DNA of 64,000 nt from Permianibacter aggregans (GCF_009756665.1 NZ_CP037953.1:620001-684000), one strand, 5' to 3'; shown: positions 36,879 to 47,064, counted from the stretch's first letter. Numbers and translations are program-made. Notes: generated from the sequence alone by a model not told the origin.

Positions 36879-39425
36879 TTAGAAGGTTTTGTTCCACTCC
36901 AGGTACGCACTGCGTCCGAGCGTTGGATACAAAGTACGATTAACAAAAGGCCAGGCCGTTGTTGAGTACGGCGGCTGCTCATCAGCCAGGTTCTTTATAC
37001 CAAACAAAACGCGATGTTCGCCTTTCAGATTGAAACCGACCTGGTAATCGACTTGAACGTAAGGATCGACAGAAAATATGGCATTGCCCGCAGTATTCGC
37101 GACGTCCCACTCACCCACATAATGGGAGATTAACGCATGGTTTACCGCGTAACCATCCCAGGTGATGGTCAGCTTGCCGCGAAACTCCGGGTTACCGTTC
37201 TGACCACTGCGATCTTGATAGCGCACGCCCGGGAATGGTTGCTCGCTGAAATCCAGCAGTCCGGTTACCGATAGTTGAAACTTCAACATACCACCGAACA
37301 CGTCCGGCACGCGCACCAGTGTCGAGACGTCAACGCCTTTCGCGTCGCGACCAGCCAGGTTCAGGAATGAATCATTGATCGTCGTGCTGGTTGCGGTATA
37401 AACCGTGCCGTCCGGCGCGGTAAAGGTTTCACCGGCATTCAGCACGCGACCAGCACAAATCGGGTCCGGATCGGAGACGCCAATACAAAGGTTGGCAATA
37501 CGAGTCGCACCAAGATTGGTGATGATGTTTTCTACATCAACTTTCCAGGCATCGACGGAAAATTCGAACGAAGAATTTGGAGCGACCACGAAACCGGCAA
37601 CCAATGAGCTGGACTCTTCAGCGCCAAGTTCGGTGTTGCCGGATTGGATGAACGGAAGTCCACCCGAAGAACCCGTGTTCAAGGTCGTAAACAACTGGTG
37701 CAAACCCGGTGCGCGGAAACCCGTTCCCCACGAAGCACGGAACAACAGTTGTTCAATCGGCTCAAAACGCAGCGCGACTTTCGGGTTGAAGGTATCACCG
37801 AAATCGGAGTACTGGTCATAGCGACCGGCAAGGTTCACTTCCAGGCTGTCGGTGAATGGTACCGCAACTTCGATATAAGCCGCGGCCAGATCGCGATCAC
37901 CTTCCGCACCGGAACTACCGTAACCGAACACATCACCATTGATAATGGCCGCGTCGGAACGGTCATAGAAGGATTCTTGACGTGCTTCAACGCCAGTCGC
38001 CAACCAAATTGGACCGCGCTCGGTGTCGAGCACCGGGCCAGACATACGCCATTCAAATGCATTCAGCTCGGAACTGCCTTCATGGCCGAACGACTGGGTG
38101 TAAGCAGCGATGGTCGCGGCGTCCATGGGGTTACGCAAATCGAAATCGCCATTGGCAACGGCCTGACGAAATTCAGTCACACGGCTGTTCAACCACCAAC
38201 CGTTCGCCAAGGTTTCGTCAACTTTATTGTCGACCCGATAAATTGCCGAGTTCCAATCGAAATCACCAAACGTACCGTTCGCGCTCAATGTCAGCCGATG
38301 CGTAACGGATTCGGTTTCAATGCTTGGCGCGCCCGTATCGGTAAGACGACGGAAATAGATCACTTGCTCGCCATTGATGGTTTCCAACTGCTGTGCTGTT
38401 GGCGTGCTGGAAATAAACGAACCGTAAGAGGTGGTGTCGACTATTACACTGTCATATCGCGCGGCAAAATTGATCTCGCCAACCGACCAGTAGGCACCAA
38501 CGCTGGCCGCTCCACGAGTGGTTTCCGGCATCAACTGTTGTTCTGCCGCCCAATCGTAGGCACAAACTGTACCGTTGAAACCGAAGTCACTGGCGTCGAC
38601 GATGTTCTGATTTGGGCAAGCCGAAGTGTGGCTGATGGTGTCGGTATCGATGTTATAGACACTGCCTTCACCGCTGTAAAAATCACGCAGGTCGAGCGCG
38701 GCACCACCTAACAAGTTAGCAAATGCCGGCGTAACCAGGGAGTTGGCAAAATCGCTGTCGGCACCTAGATGTTCTTCGCGTTTGAATACGCCTGCACCGT
38801 AAACCAAGCGGAAGGAGTCGAAGTCAACACCACCGAGCCAATGACCGCTAACCAGTTCACCACCGCCACGCTCGCTACCGGCGTAACGCAGGTTGGCGTG
38901 CTGACCATCGACTTCGTCGTACGTAATGATGTTGACAACGCCGGCGACGGCGTCAGAACCATACAGCGCTGAGGCGCCGTCGAGCAGAATTTCGACGCGT
39001 TTGATCATGAACAACGGAATCGCATTGATATCGACAAACGCACCACTGCCACCGGCACCAAAGGGATAAATTGGCGAGCGACGGCCATCGACCAACACCA
39101 GCGTTCGTTCCGGCCCAAAGCTGCGCAAATCGAAGGCGGCGGTGCCTGGAGTAAAGCCGGTGGTCAACGCCTCGTTGAAGCCGCCAGCGCCGTTATACGG
39201 CGACAGTTGCAGCAATTCCGACAGGCTCATCGCGCCAGAGGCCTCGATGTCCTTGCGCTCAATGACATAAACCGGCGAGGCGGTTTCCGAATCCAGGCGC
39301 TTGATGTGCGAACCGGTGATGACGATACGCTCGGCTTTTTCAGCCTCACCCGCGACAACCACAGAAGGGGAAATCGCCGACAGTACCGCTACGGTAGTCA
39401 GCGCAAGACGAAAACTCGAATGCAT
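36879..39425 (-). CDS. TonB-dependent receptor
   Basis: 848 residues. After a signal peptide (AISPSVVVAGEAEKA) comes a TonB-box-like ITGSHIKRLD and a plug domain (SPVYVIERKDIEASG, LVDGRRSPIYPF). A long 22-strand type barrel follows, with paired extracellular cysteines (CPNQNIV, CAYDW, CIGVSDPDPICAG), ending YLEWNKTF with the terminal Phe. The sequence resembles the peptide/carbohydrate-type receptors common in marine gammaproteobacteria; the ligand is unknown. The fused TonB gene is 77 bp downstream. Confidence 0.92.
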   Translation of the reverse strand: MHSSFRLALTTVAVLSAISPSVVVAGEAEKAERIVITGSHIKRLDSETASPVYVIERKDIEASGAMSLSELLQLSPYNGAGGFNEALTTGFTPGTAAFDLRSFGPERTLVLVDGRRSPIYPFGAGGSGAFVDINAIPLFMIKRVEILLDGASALYGSDAVAGVVNIITYDEVDGQHANLRYAGSERGGGELVSGHWLGGVDFDSFRLVYGAGVFKREEHLGADSDFANSLVTPAFANLLGGAALDLRDFYSGEGSVYNIDTDTISHTSACPNQNIVDASDFGFNGTVCAYDWAAEQQLMPETTRGAASVGAYWSVGEINFAARYDSVIVDTTSYGSFISSTPTAQQLETINGEQVIYFRRLTDTGAPSIETESVTHRLTLSANGTFGDFDWNSAIYRVDNKVDETLANGWWLNSRVTEFRQAVANGDFDLRNPMDAATIAAYTQSFGHEGSSELNAFEWRMSGPVLDTERGPIWLATGVEARQESFYDRSDAAIINGDVFGYGSSGAEGDRDLAAAYIEVAVPFTDSLEVNLAGRYDQYSDFGDTFNPKVALRFEPIEQLLFRASWGTGFRAPGLHQLFTTLNTGSSGGLPFIQSGNTELGAEESSSLVAGFVVAPNSSFEFSVDAWKVDVENIITNLGATRIANLCIGVSDPDPICAGRVLNAGETFTAPDGTVYTATSTTINDSFLNLAGRDAKGVDVSTLVRVPDVFGGMLKFQLSVTGLLDFSEQPFPGVRYQDRSGQNGNPEFRGKLTITWDGYAVNHALISHYVGEWDVANTAGNAIFSVDPYVQVDYQVGFNLKGEHRVLFGIKNLADEQPPYSTTAWPFVNRTLYPTLGRSAYLEWNKTF

Positions 39426-39724
39426 GAAATAGGCCCTAAAAACAACACGTTGGATAAACTGATTGGGTTTACCCCCGTCCCTGGGAACGGTGACGTTCAG
39501 CGACTACGGACGTCATGTCCTGTCCGCTGAACACGCGGTTGGGGGCAAAAATGGCCGCGCATTGTAGTGATTTTGCTGTGGCGCAGCAAACCAAAACCGA
39601 GCAATTTTTGCGCGAAAACGTCGTTCTGAGACATACGTTCATATCCAGTTGAAACAGCGCTTGCTGGTCTGCGCGGGCTCGGCGAAACTCGGCGGCGTTT
39701 TGCTGTACAACAATGGAGATAACA
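39426..39724. other. Divergent promoter region, no gene seen
   Basis: 299 bp between the receptor gene (leftward) and the lipoprotein gene (rightward). It should hold promoters for both. I see no clear -35/-10 pair, operator or small gene. Confidence 0.5.
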
Positions 39725-40663
39725 ATGAAAACCTCGTTGCTCGTCGTGACCGCGGCGTCCGCTTTGTTCCTAAGCGCTTGCAGTTCCGTGGAAAAGAAAT
39801 TCTCAGGCGAACAAATCCCGAATATCAGCCACTTCTCCGAGCAAACCAATGCGCTGCTCGGTGAGTTTTCCGCCACGGCTTTGAGTACCGAAGCCGATCA
39901 GATCGGCGATTTGCTGAATGCGAAGGGAGCGGCCGAACGGCAGTATCGCGATAACGTGCGGGTGATCAATGGCCTGCTGGCCGGGGTTCGCGACTACAGC
40001 GCCAAGTTGGTGAATATCGCTGAAATGCGTGGCAGTGAATCGGAAAAAATCGCGGCCTATCATGCTTTGCTGCACGAGTATGTGCCGGGGCTAACGACTG
40101 CCCTGAAGTTACCCGAAGATCATTTTCAGGCAACCTTACAAGACGTATTGCGACAGGAAAACTTGCGCAAAGCGATTCGTCAGGCAGAACCGATTGTCGA
40201 GGCGGCCGTCACCCAATTGCACAACGAACTGAACCTTGTCGAGCAAAGCGCCGATGCCGTCGTGGCTTCCGCCCGGCAACGCTTGCAAAACCATTTTCAA
40301 CCCTTGCTCGACAGTCAGGCACCTCTGTACGCCGAAAAAACGGATTTGCTGAAGCAGTATGTAAAAGTGCTGGAACAGCGCAGTGCTCAGACACAAGCCT
40401 TGCCGGGTGGCACTCGCCAACGCATCCAAGACCTACTAACCGTGCAAGCGCTGTTGGAAAAAGATTGGCAGCACTATCAGCAACAACGCGAAGCACTGGC
40501 GCGATTGACCAACACCGTAAGAGAAGAAAGCGCTCGTTTGCGTTATTTCATGCATGTATGGGCTCGCGCTCACCAGAAAATGGCGACCGGCGTTTACCTG
40601 CCAGCAGAATGGTTTGATTTGAACGATTTGCCAGGACAGTTACTGAAGCGTGCCAGGCTTTAA
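39725..40663 (+). CDS. Coiled-coil lipoprotein, function unknown
   Basis: 312 residues from the ATG at 39725 with GGAG upstream. The signal peptide ends in lipobox LSAC. The mature protein is almost entirely alpha-helical with heptad-like runs (LLNAKGAAERQYRDNVRVI, LRKAIRQAEPIVEAAV). No enzymatic motif is recognised. It ends convergently 2 bp from the C45 gene. A structural or adaptor role in the envelope is inferred from form only. Confidence 0.72.
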   Translation: MKTSLLVVTAASALFLSACSSVEKKFSGEQIPNISHFSEQTNALLGEFSATALSTEADQIGDLLNAKGAAERQYRDNVRVINGLLAGVRDYSAKLVNIAEMRGSESEKIAAYHALLHEYVPGLTTALKLPEDHFQATLQDVLRQENLRKAIRQAEPIVEAAVTQLHNELNLVEQSADAVVASARQRLQNHFQPLLDSQAPLYAEKTDLLKQYVKVLEQRSAQTQALPGGTRQRIQDLLTVQALLEKDWQHYQQQREALARLTNTVREESARLRYFMHVWARAHQKMATGVYLPAEWFDLNDLPGQLLKRARL

Positions 40664-40665
40664 AC

Positions 40666-41640
40666 TCAAGCACTCGGATAAAGCACACGAATGTTCTGCG
40701 GTTGTGGCTGGTCCAAGGCCAGCCGCCACTGATAATGCGGCCAGATATAATCGAGTCGTCGCAAGCGTGGTTGGTAGGCGGCGGTAAACAAAGTGCCGCG
40801 ACCGCGACTGAATGCAAATGAATACAACGGTGGTCGCAAAAAGTGGTCGATAAACTCTTGCTCCGTTTCCGGATGCGCAATCATTTGCTGCAGTAAATAA
40901 CGTTCCCGTTCGACCGTTGCCGTTTGCCAGCGATGCGGTGCCAGTTTGTCGCCCGGCTGATGATTGGTGGCGACGGGCGTATTGCTGATCACCGGCTTGC
41001 GATCCGGTGCCAAATGCACCGTTGCCAGTTGATCGCTGGCATCCAGTAGCGTGACGTTGTAAGCCATGTGAGTCGGTATCTTTCGCAAGCTTGCGATAGC
41101 CGCACTGACGCTGTCGCAGGTTTGCAATAGGTAGCGCAGAATCATCGGCATCGCAAAACCTTCACCGACCACTGGCCGGCCACCAAAGGTCAACGACAAA
41201 CACAAACCGGCGTCATTAATGCCGTCAACCAAACTCACCAGACAATCACTGCTACCGAGCACTTGGCGTTGTTGCCAATCGCTGTGCAATACGACCGCAT
41301 CAATCAACTGGGCATCGTAATCGTAATTGCGCACCAGGATCGGGTTCGGTCCGCGCCATACCGCTTGCGAGCAGCCAAACTGATAAGCGGGCGGACAATA
41401 CAAACTTAAGAAACGCGCTTCGATATCGCCGCCATCGACGGCAGCGATCAGTTTCTCCCAGAGCGGGAAATACGCCGGCATATAATGTTTGACGGCTTGC
41501 AGGCACTGCAAGTAGCTGGGTCGGGTCAGCATGCCCTCGCGCAGATACCATTGCCGATAGCTGGGCCAAACGGAACGAAACCACGCCGCCCACTCGCTTA
41601 ATGCCTCATCGCTGTGTACGACGCGAAAATTCACGTACAT
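40666..41640 (-). CDS. C45-type acyltransferase/peptidase (6-APA acyltransferase-like)
   Basis: 324 residues. Features of the C45/Ntn-hydrolase group seen in acyl-CoA:6-aminopenicillanic-acid acyltransferases: cysteine in FGCSQAVWRG as the likely autocatalytic nucleophile, RNYDYDAQL, SLVDGINDAGLCLSL and THMAYNVTLLDAS. These enzymes cleave themselves and then transfer or hydrolyse amide bonds. It is the last gene of a leftward operon with ATP-grasp, decarboxylase and nitrilase genes (51 bp gap). It has no signal peptide. Confidence 0.82.
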   Translation of the reverse strand: MYVNFRVVHSDEALSEWAAWFRSVWPSYRQWYLREGMLTRPSYLQCLQAVKHYMPAYFPLWEKLIAAVDGGDIEARFLSLYCPPAYQFGCSQAVWRGPNPILVRNYDYDAQLIDAVVLHSDWQQRQVLGSSDCLVSLVDGINDAGLCLSLTFGGRPVVGEGFAMPMILRYLLQTCDSVSAAIASLRKIPTHMAYNVTLLDASDQLATVHLAPDRKPVISNTPVATNHQPGDKLAPHRWQTATVERERYLLQQMIAHPETEQEFIDHFLRPPLYSFAFSRGRGTLFTAAYQPRLRRLDYIWPHYQWRLALDQPQPQNIRVLYPSA

Positions 41641-41691
41641 CGTTTGGCTACGAACATCATGTTTGATAAGCCTTCGCTGCCGGTCACCGTC

Positions 41692-43152
41692 TCAGAGAAT
41701 TTTGAACCGGTGCTCCTCGACGACTTCCGGCACCTCGCCGACCAGCCCCTGCGCCCGATACTTCTGGCGAATGGCTTTCGCCCATTTGCCGGCTCGCTCG
41801 GTCAGTTCAAACTTGTCGGTCATTGCCCGACCGCGCAAAACCAGAATGCCGAGATCGGCGCCTTCATAGCGATAATCACCGGCATCCATAACGCGCAAGA
41901 AAAATGCCTCATTTTCACTTTCGACGGCACGACGGTGATAATCAAAACGGGCGTATTCGATGGAACCATCCTCATTCATATGCCAGATGCCGGTTTCTGG
42001 CGCGGCAACAATCCGATCAACATTATCACGGGTATGCTTGATCACCATTTGACACCAGGAATCGATATTGTCCGGATCGGCCCAGCGCGCATTCAGTTCC
42101 GGAATGTCGATATCAAACGGGATATTACTGAACTCGAGTAAATGAAACAGGAACAACGGCGCATCGGCATGAGCAAATGCCGCGTGATTGGTCATTGAGC
42201 TGGCGCCAGTAAGCCGCGGGTTCAACTCCCCGAGATACAAATCACGGGTTCTGGTATCGATCAAGTAATCCAGCTCGAAATAGCCGCGATAGCCTTCCTT
42301 GTGCAATTGCTCGCCAAACTTGAAGGTATAATCGCGGGCTTTCTCACGCGCGGATTTGGTAAACGCATTGGCGAAAATCTCGTTACCACACCAGCCACCG
42401 CGATACGGCGTCAAATCATTGAAACCAACGAGCTCGGTCATCAGTGGCCCGACAATCGTGCCGTTGCGGGTGACGCAGGCTTCGATGGCTGCACCGCGAC
42501 AACGGATTCGTTTCATCACCTTGATTTCGCCTTGGCCGACAATTTCGTGTTCGTGCTTCTTGAAGTCGGCCTCACTCTTGATGAAAAAGGTTGTGTGGCC
42601 GGAATCGCCAAATGCTGACTGCAACACCAAATCGCTGCCGAGTCCGGCATCCTTGGCAACTTGTGTCAGTTGTTCGTAACTCTGAATCTCATTCAACACA
42701 TTCGGCACACTCGGTACGCCGGCTTTATCACCAATACGCACCGTCTCGATCTTATTATCAACGCGATTACGCAAACTGGCCCTTGGAAACCACACCTCGC
42801 AACCCAGCGACTTCGCCAGCTTTTCGGTTTTTTCATCAAACATCAGAAAAGCCAGCTTGGGCTTACCACCGCGAGCGCGGATAAAGTCGATGACCTCCTT
42901 GTGTTGCAGCAGGTAATTATTGATATCTTCAATAGACTGGAATTCTTCATGCGGTTGTTCGGAAGGACAGAAGGTATTCGGATGGCGGCCATCGTAACAA
43001 TCGATATAGCAGATGTACTTGAAGTTCTTGACCCACTCATCGATGCCGAGCAAATTGAAATTAGTGGCGCTGACAAAATAGATCGGTTGTTCATTGCGAT
43101 GGAAATAACGCCGGATCTCTGAGATGTTTTTCAGCTTTTTACGCGTTGCCAT
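41692..43152 (-). CDS. ATP-grasp ligase
   Basis: 486 residues from the ATG at 43152 with AAAGGAGG nine bases upstream; the longer frame has no site. ATP-grasp architecture resembling biotin-carboxylase-like ligases: nucleotide-binding QSAFGDSGHTTFFI, KVMKRIRCRGAAIEACV, and the metal-binding end YFELDYLIDTRTRDLYLGELN and NPRLTGASSM. It would join a carboxylate to an amine with ATP. It is 40 bp after the decarboxylase gene and in one operon with nitrilase and C45 genes. The product is unknown. Confidence 0.83.
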   Translation of the reverse strand: MATRKKLKNISEIRRYFHRNEQPIYFVSATNFNLLGIDEWVKNFKYICYIDCYDGRHPNTFCPSEQPHEEFQSIEDINNYLLQHKEVIDFIRARGGKPKLAFLMFDEKTEKLAKSLGCEVWFPRASLRNRVDNKIETVRIGDKAGVPSVPNVLNEIQSYEQLTQVAKDAGLGSDLVLQSAFGDSGHTTFFIKSEADFKKHEHEIVGQGEIKVMKRIRCRGAAIEACVTRNGTIVGPLMTELVGFNDLTPYRGGWCGNEIFANAFTKSAREKARDYTFKFGEQLHKEGYRGYFELDYLIDTRTRDLYLGELNPRLTGASSMTNHAAFAHADAPLFLFHLLEFSNIPFDIDIPELNARWADPDNIDSWCQMVIKHTRDNVDRIVAAPETGIWHMNEDGSIEYARFDYHRRAVESENEAFFLRVMDAGDYRYEGADLGILVLRGRAMTDKFELTERAGKWAKAIRQKYRAQGLVGEVPEVVEEHRFKIL

Positions 43153-43192
43153 GATCGTGTAGCCTCCTTTGCAATGGAGCAGCGTCGTTGCT

Positions 43193-45931
43193 TCAGTGAC
43201 GCAAAGCCTCCTCTTTGAATACCCGTAAACCCAGTTCCGAGCGATAACCGTGGATTTCCTTGACATCCAGCGCTCGCATGAACTGAATGATTTCGCTGGA
43301 AATCACCTGCCCTGGCACCAGAATCGGAAAACCCGGTGGATAAGGAATGATGAACGACGTCGAGACCAACTCCCGCCCCTCTACCATCGCCTTATCGATA
43401 CTGTCATCGAGCAATGGAAAGAATTCGCAGTTGTTTTCCTTGTAAGCCTTGAAATACGCCTTGCGAATATCGCCCTCGGCGGTGTCGGTGCCATCGCCAG
43501 CGCAAAAGCACGGATGAAAGCGGGAAAAATCAGGTAACGGTGGACAGCGATGCAGCAAGGACTCGACTTTCTTGCTGAATTGCCAGCGTTCGATATCGCT
43601 GCCGTCTTCCAGACGCTCATCGATTTCCTGGGCAATCTTGACCAGCACTTCAATCAGATAGGCAACACTGGATCGCGTCGTACCGATATTGGTCATGAAC
43701 AACACGGTGTTGCGCGAAGTCTTGTTGATCTGAATGCCATGCTTGTTCATCAGTTCGACATTCTTGAAGGTATCGCCATCGACGCCCGCGCCACCAACCA
43801 ATAGCGTCACCCGACTGGCATCAAGGGCGAATTCATCGACGGCCCAGGCATCCCAGATTTCATTCCAGCCCCGCTCCGGATCCCAATACGACTCGATGCC
43901 TGATTGACGAAACTGCTCCGGGATCAAATCCTTGACCGACAACACCTTGAAGTACTTGCGCAGCAACGGATGCGAGTCGATGGCCTTGCGCATCGTCATT
44001 GCCGCTTCCAATTGCTTTTGCATCAGCTCATAGCCTTCAAGCTCGACCTGACGGCGGCCAACATCGAGTGAGGCGATAATCTGATAGTTCGGAGAGGTCG
44101 AGGTATGGGTCATGTAGGCTTCATGGAACGCCTGAATGATCTCGCCGTTGAAATCCTGATCATTGACATGAATCATTGAACCCTGGCGCAACGACGTCAG
44201 CGTCTTGTGCGTCGATTGCGTTGCGTAGGCGCGCACGCGAACCTTGTCCGGGTCCGGCATCAATTGCGTATTCAGCAATTCTTCATCGCTGGCACCTTCG
44301 GTACGCTGGCGAAACTCCTGATATTGCTGACGATAAGTTTCTGATTTATAACGCTGGCGTAAACGATTGGCGGTATCCATCGCGGTGCGGTAGCGATAGG
44401 TCGGGCCGAAGCGGGCAAAGGCGAACCAGGCTTCGTCCCAGAGAAATACCAGATCCGGTTTGATCGCCAGACATTCCTCCATGACCCGTTCGACGTTGTA
44501 AACAATGCCATCGAACGTGCAATTGGTCAGCAGCAACATGCGCACCCGATCAAATTTCCCGGCGGCTTTGTACTTCAGCAACTGATGCTTGATCTCGCGT
44601 AACGGTACGGCGCCGTACATTGAGTACTCGTGCAGCGGATAACTATCAAGATACTGAACATTGGCCCCGGCCAACACCATGCCGTAGTGGTGAGATTTGT
44701 GGCAGTCTCGATCGACAAACACGATATCGCCGGGTCGAACAATCGCCTGCACAACAATCTTGTTACAAGTCGAGGTACCGTTGGTTGCAAAATAGGTTTG
44801 CCGGGCACCAAAAGCCCGCGCAGCCAATTCCTGAGCTTTTTTTATTGGCCCAACCGGCTCCAGCAAGGAGTCCAGGCCACCGGATGTCGCCGAGGTTTCC
44901 GCCAGAAAAATATTCATGCCGTAAAAATCGCCCATGTCCTGAATCCAGTGCGAGCGCAACACTGATTTGCCACGACTGATTGGCATGGCATGAAACACGC
45001 CAGTCGGCTTTTTTGAATACTCTTTCAGGGCATTGAAGAATGGCGTTTGATAACGACGATTAACACCGCGCAAAATATTCAAATGCAGCTCGGTGTAATC
45101 TTCCTGGTTGTAGAACACCCGTGCACAACCGCCCAGATCGCGGCCAGCAATTTGCTCAACGGATTGGTCGGTAACCAGAAATACATCGAGCTCCGGACGC
45201 AGACTGCGAATCACTTTGCATAGTTCCGGGCCATACTCTATCGGGTCCAGCGAAGCAAAATCTTGAGCCGAAGCGCGATGCAGATAGCGCTGCATGATCG
45301 GCGCTGAATTTTCCGAATGAAAGGCAAAGTCGTAACGAATGACTACCGATTGAATGTTGTAGTTGAACAACACCGCAATCAAGGCATCTTCGAAACTCGG
45401 AACGCAAACCAGGTCGTAAATGTATTCATCATCATCACGACGCTTTGAACGCAAAGCCTGACGCTGTTGTTCCTGCTGGCTGTCGGTCAGTTGGTCGACA
45501 ATCAGCACTTCGAAGTAAGGCCGGTCGCGGATTCGCTCCTTGACATCCTCTTCGCTATGGCAGATATCCTGCTCGGCCACCGACTCGCTGATCGACTCCA
45601 GCGATGGTTTGCGATAAGTGCCGCTGGCCAGTGTGCGCACCAGATAGGCAACGATGTGCGCAAACTCTTCGAAATCGCGCCTTTCCAGCAAATGGGTCAG
45701 CTGCTCAAGACCGCGTCGTCCCGGAAACGCCCAGTAATCTTCAACGCCGTGCAACAAGCCAATCAGTTCTTCGGCTTTTTCGACCAGAGCGGCATGCGGG
45801 CGATCAGCGGCTGCGTGCAGTTGCAGCGCCACATTTTTTAGTGCCGACCAGCGGTCACTGCGCAGCTGCGAAGCGCTGTAGTAATCGTTCAGCGCTCTCG
45901 ATTTACGTTCCGCTTTTTGTGTGCTTCGCAT
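43193..45931 (-). CDS. Oversized Orn/Lys/Arg decarboxylase
   Basis: 912 residues from the ATG at 45931, with GGGAG nine bases upstream; the longer frame opens with a TTG that is too near the site. Fold-type I PLP enzyme of the biodegradative arginine/lysine/ornithine decarboxylase group. PLP-lysine motif STHKTL, the preceding FLWDEAWFAF and the C-terminal domain (SFIIPYPPGFPILVPG) are intact. It is about 150 residues longer than typical AdiA/CadA, mostly as an N-terminal helical extension (about 1-130) before the receiver-like wing domain. It would make agmatine, cadaverine or putrescine; the substrate cannot be fixed. It lies between nitrilase and ATP-grasp genes. Confidence 0.9.
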   Translation of the reverse strand: MRSTQKAERKSRALNDYYSASQLRSDRWSALKNVALQLHAAADRPHAALVEKAEELIGLLHGVEDYWAFPGRRGLEQLTHLLERRDFEEFAHIVAYLVRTLASGTYRKPSLESISESVAEQDICHSEEDVKERIRDRPYFEVLIVDQLTDSQQEQQRQALRSKRRDDDEYIYDLVCVPSFEDALIAVLFNYNIQSVVIRYDFAFHSENSAPIMQRYLHRASAQDFASLDPIEYGPELCKVIRSLRPELDVFLVTDQSVEQIAGRDLGGCARVFYNQEDYTELHLNILRGVNRRYQTPFFNALKEYSKKPTGVFHAMPISRGKSVLRSHWIQDMGDFYGMNIFLAETSATSGGLDSLLEPVGPIKKAQELAARAFGARQTYFATNGTSTCNKIVVQAIVRPGDIVFVDRDCHKSHHYGMVLAGANVQYLDSYPLHEYSMYGAVPLREIKHQLLKYKAAGKFDRVRMLLLTNCTFDGIVYNVERVMEECLAIKPDLVFLWDEAWFAFARFGPTYRYRTAMDTANRLRQRYKSETYRQQYQEFRQRTEGASDEELLNTQLMPDPDKVRVRAYATQSTHKTLTSLRQGSMIHVNDQDFNGEIIQAFHEAYMTHTSTSPNYQIIASLDVGRRQVELEGYELMQKQLEAAMTMRKAIDSHPLLRKYFKVLSVKDLIPEQFRQSGIESYWDPERGWNEIWDAWAVDEFALDASRVTLLVGGAGVDGDTFKNVELMNKHGIQINKTSRNTVLFMTNIGTTRSSVAYLIEVLVKIAQEIDERLEDGSDIERWQFSKKVESLLHRCPPLPDFSRFHPCFCAGDGTDTAEGDIRKAYFKAYKENNCEFFPLLDDSIDKAMVEGRELVSTSFIIPYPPGFPILVPGQVISSEIIQFMRALDVKEIHGYRSELGLRVFKEEALRH

Positions 45932-45974
45932 CGGCAAAAGCTCCCTCGATGATTGGCGTCACACGCCACTGACT

Positions 45975-46838
45975 TCAGTTCGGCTCCCGTCGCGGCATCG
46001 TCAGTGGCCCCAAATGATGCAGATAGCTGTCAACGCCGGAATGGCGGTCATATACCGTGAACTCGACACTGCGATCGCGAAAACTTTTCAATGGCTGACC
46101 CAGGTTGTGAAGGCCACGCTCTCGCTGACGACGCACCAGATTCAAATCGATTTCCAGTGGAATGGTTTCATTCATGCCCTTGGCTTCGTACAGACAAGTG
46201 CCGGCCGGATCGAACACCGCTGAGCGGCCGATCCCGCCTGCAGCCAAGCCGTTGATATCGAAAACATAACATTGGAATTGCGCGGCGGTTGCGCGCGCAA
46301 TCGCCAGTTCGACGTCTCGATCCACCGTGCCGGTCAACACCGGATGCAATAACACTTCGGCGCCCATTGATACCAGGGTGCGTGTGGTTTCCGGAAACCA
46401 GATGTCATAGCAAATCGACAGACCGAAACGGCCAACATGCGGCACATCGAATACGCAGAATTCGGTACCGGCACTGACATCATGCTCATATGGTCGGAAA
46501 GGAAACATTTTCCGGTAGCGTCGAATCACTTCTCCTGCCGGGTTGATCACGGATGCGGTGTTGTACAGATGGCCATCGGCGCCTTTTTCGAAAATCGATC
46601 CGGTGATCAGCCAAATACCGTGTTTGTGCGCAGCGCTTTGCAGCATGTGTTCTTCCGGGCCCGGCAAATTGACCGGGTGCTGCGGTACTGGCCCACAAGC
46701 AGCGAGCTCACTGAACAGCACCATCTGCACCCACGGAAAGCGCGCCATCAAAATATCCAGCCGGTGCAACATTGCCGGCACATTGTCGACCATGGCCGGC
46801 ACGGTCATTTGCACACCCGCAATCGAAAATGGGGTCAT
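45975..46838 (-). CDS. Carbon-nitrogen hydrolase (nitrilase superfamily)
   Basis: 287 residues with AGAGGTAG before the ATG. The Glu-Lys-Cys triad is visible: Glu in VLFSELAACG, Lys in YRKMFPFRPYE, Cys in LSICYDIWFPETTR. Members hydrolyse amides such as N-carbamoylputrescine or omega-amides. Next to a basic-amino-acid decarboxylase an agmatine- or polyamine-derived amide is a reasonable guess, but this is inference. It is the first gene of the operon, behind a long leader. Confidence 0.9.
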   Translation of the reverse strand: MTPFSIAGVQMTVPAMVDNVPAMLHRLDILMARFPWVQMVLFSELAACGPVPQHPVNLPGPEEHMLQSAAHKHGIWLITGSIFEKGADGHLYNTASVINPAGEVIRRYRKMFPFRPYEHDVSAGTEFCVFDVPHVGRFGLSICYDIWFPETTRTLVSMGAEVLLHPVLTGTVDRDVELAIARATAAQFQCYVFDINGLAAGGIGRSAVFDPAGTCLYEAKGMNETIPLEIDLNLVRRQRERGLHNLGQPLKSFRDRSVEFTVYDRHSGVDSYLHHLGPLTMPRREPN

Positions 46839-46986
46839 TCACTACCTCTTTTGTTTTTCCGGTTGCGCATTCATGTTGGCGCCAACCGCGGAACATTACT
46901 GTCGGAACAGCCAAAAAACGCCTGCCTGATGAACAAGCGAGCGGTACAGGACAGCGTTGCTCAATGCACGAAAGGAAACGTGAGGA

Positions 46987-47025
46987 AACGAACAATTCAA
47001 AACCGCACCGCACGAACTGTTTGTT
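46987..47025 (-). other. Hairpin in the operon leader
   Basis: A 12-bp near-perfect stem (AACGAACAATTC pairing with GAACTGTTTGTT, one G-T pair and one mismatch) around a C-rich 15-base loop. It lies between the possible leader peptide and the nitrilase start. Confidence 0.4.
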
Positions 47026-47064
47026 AAACGATACCGCGCAGAATTTCCGACTGTCCGCATCTGT

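Noticed and set aside
37644-38711. 355-residue plus-strand frame
   Set aside because: Antisense to the TonB-dependent receptor, which is intact end to end; no start signal.
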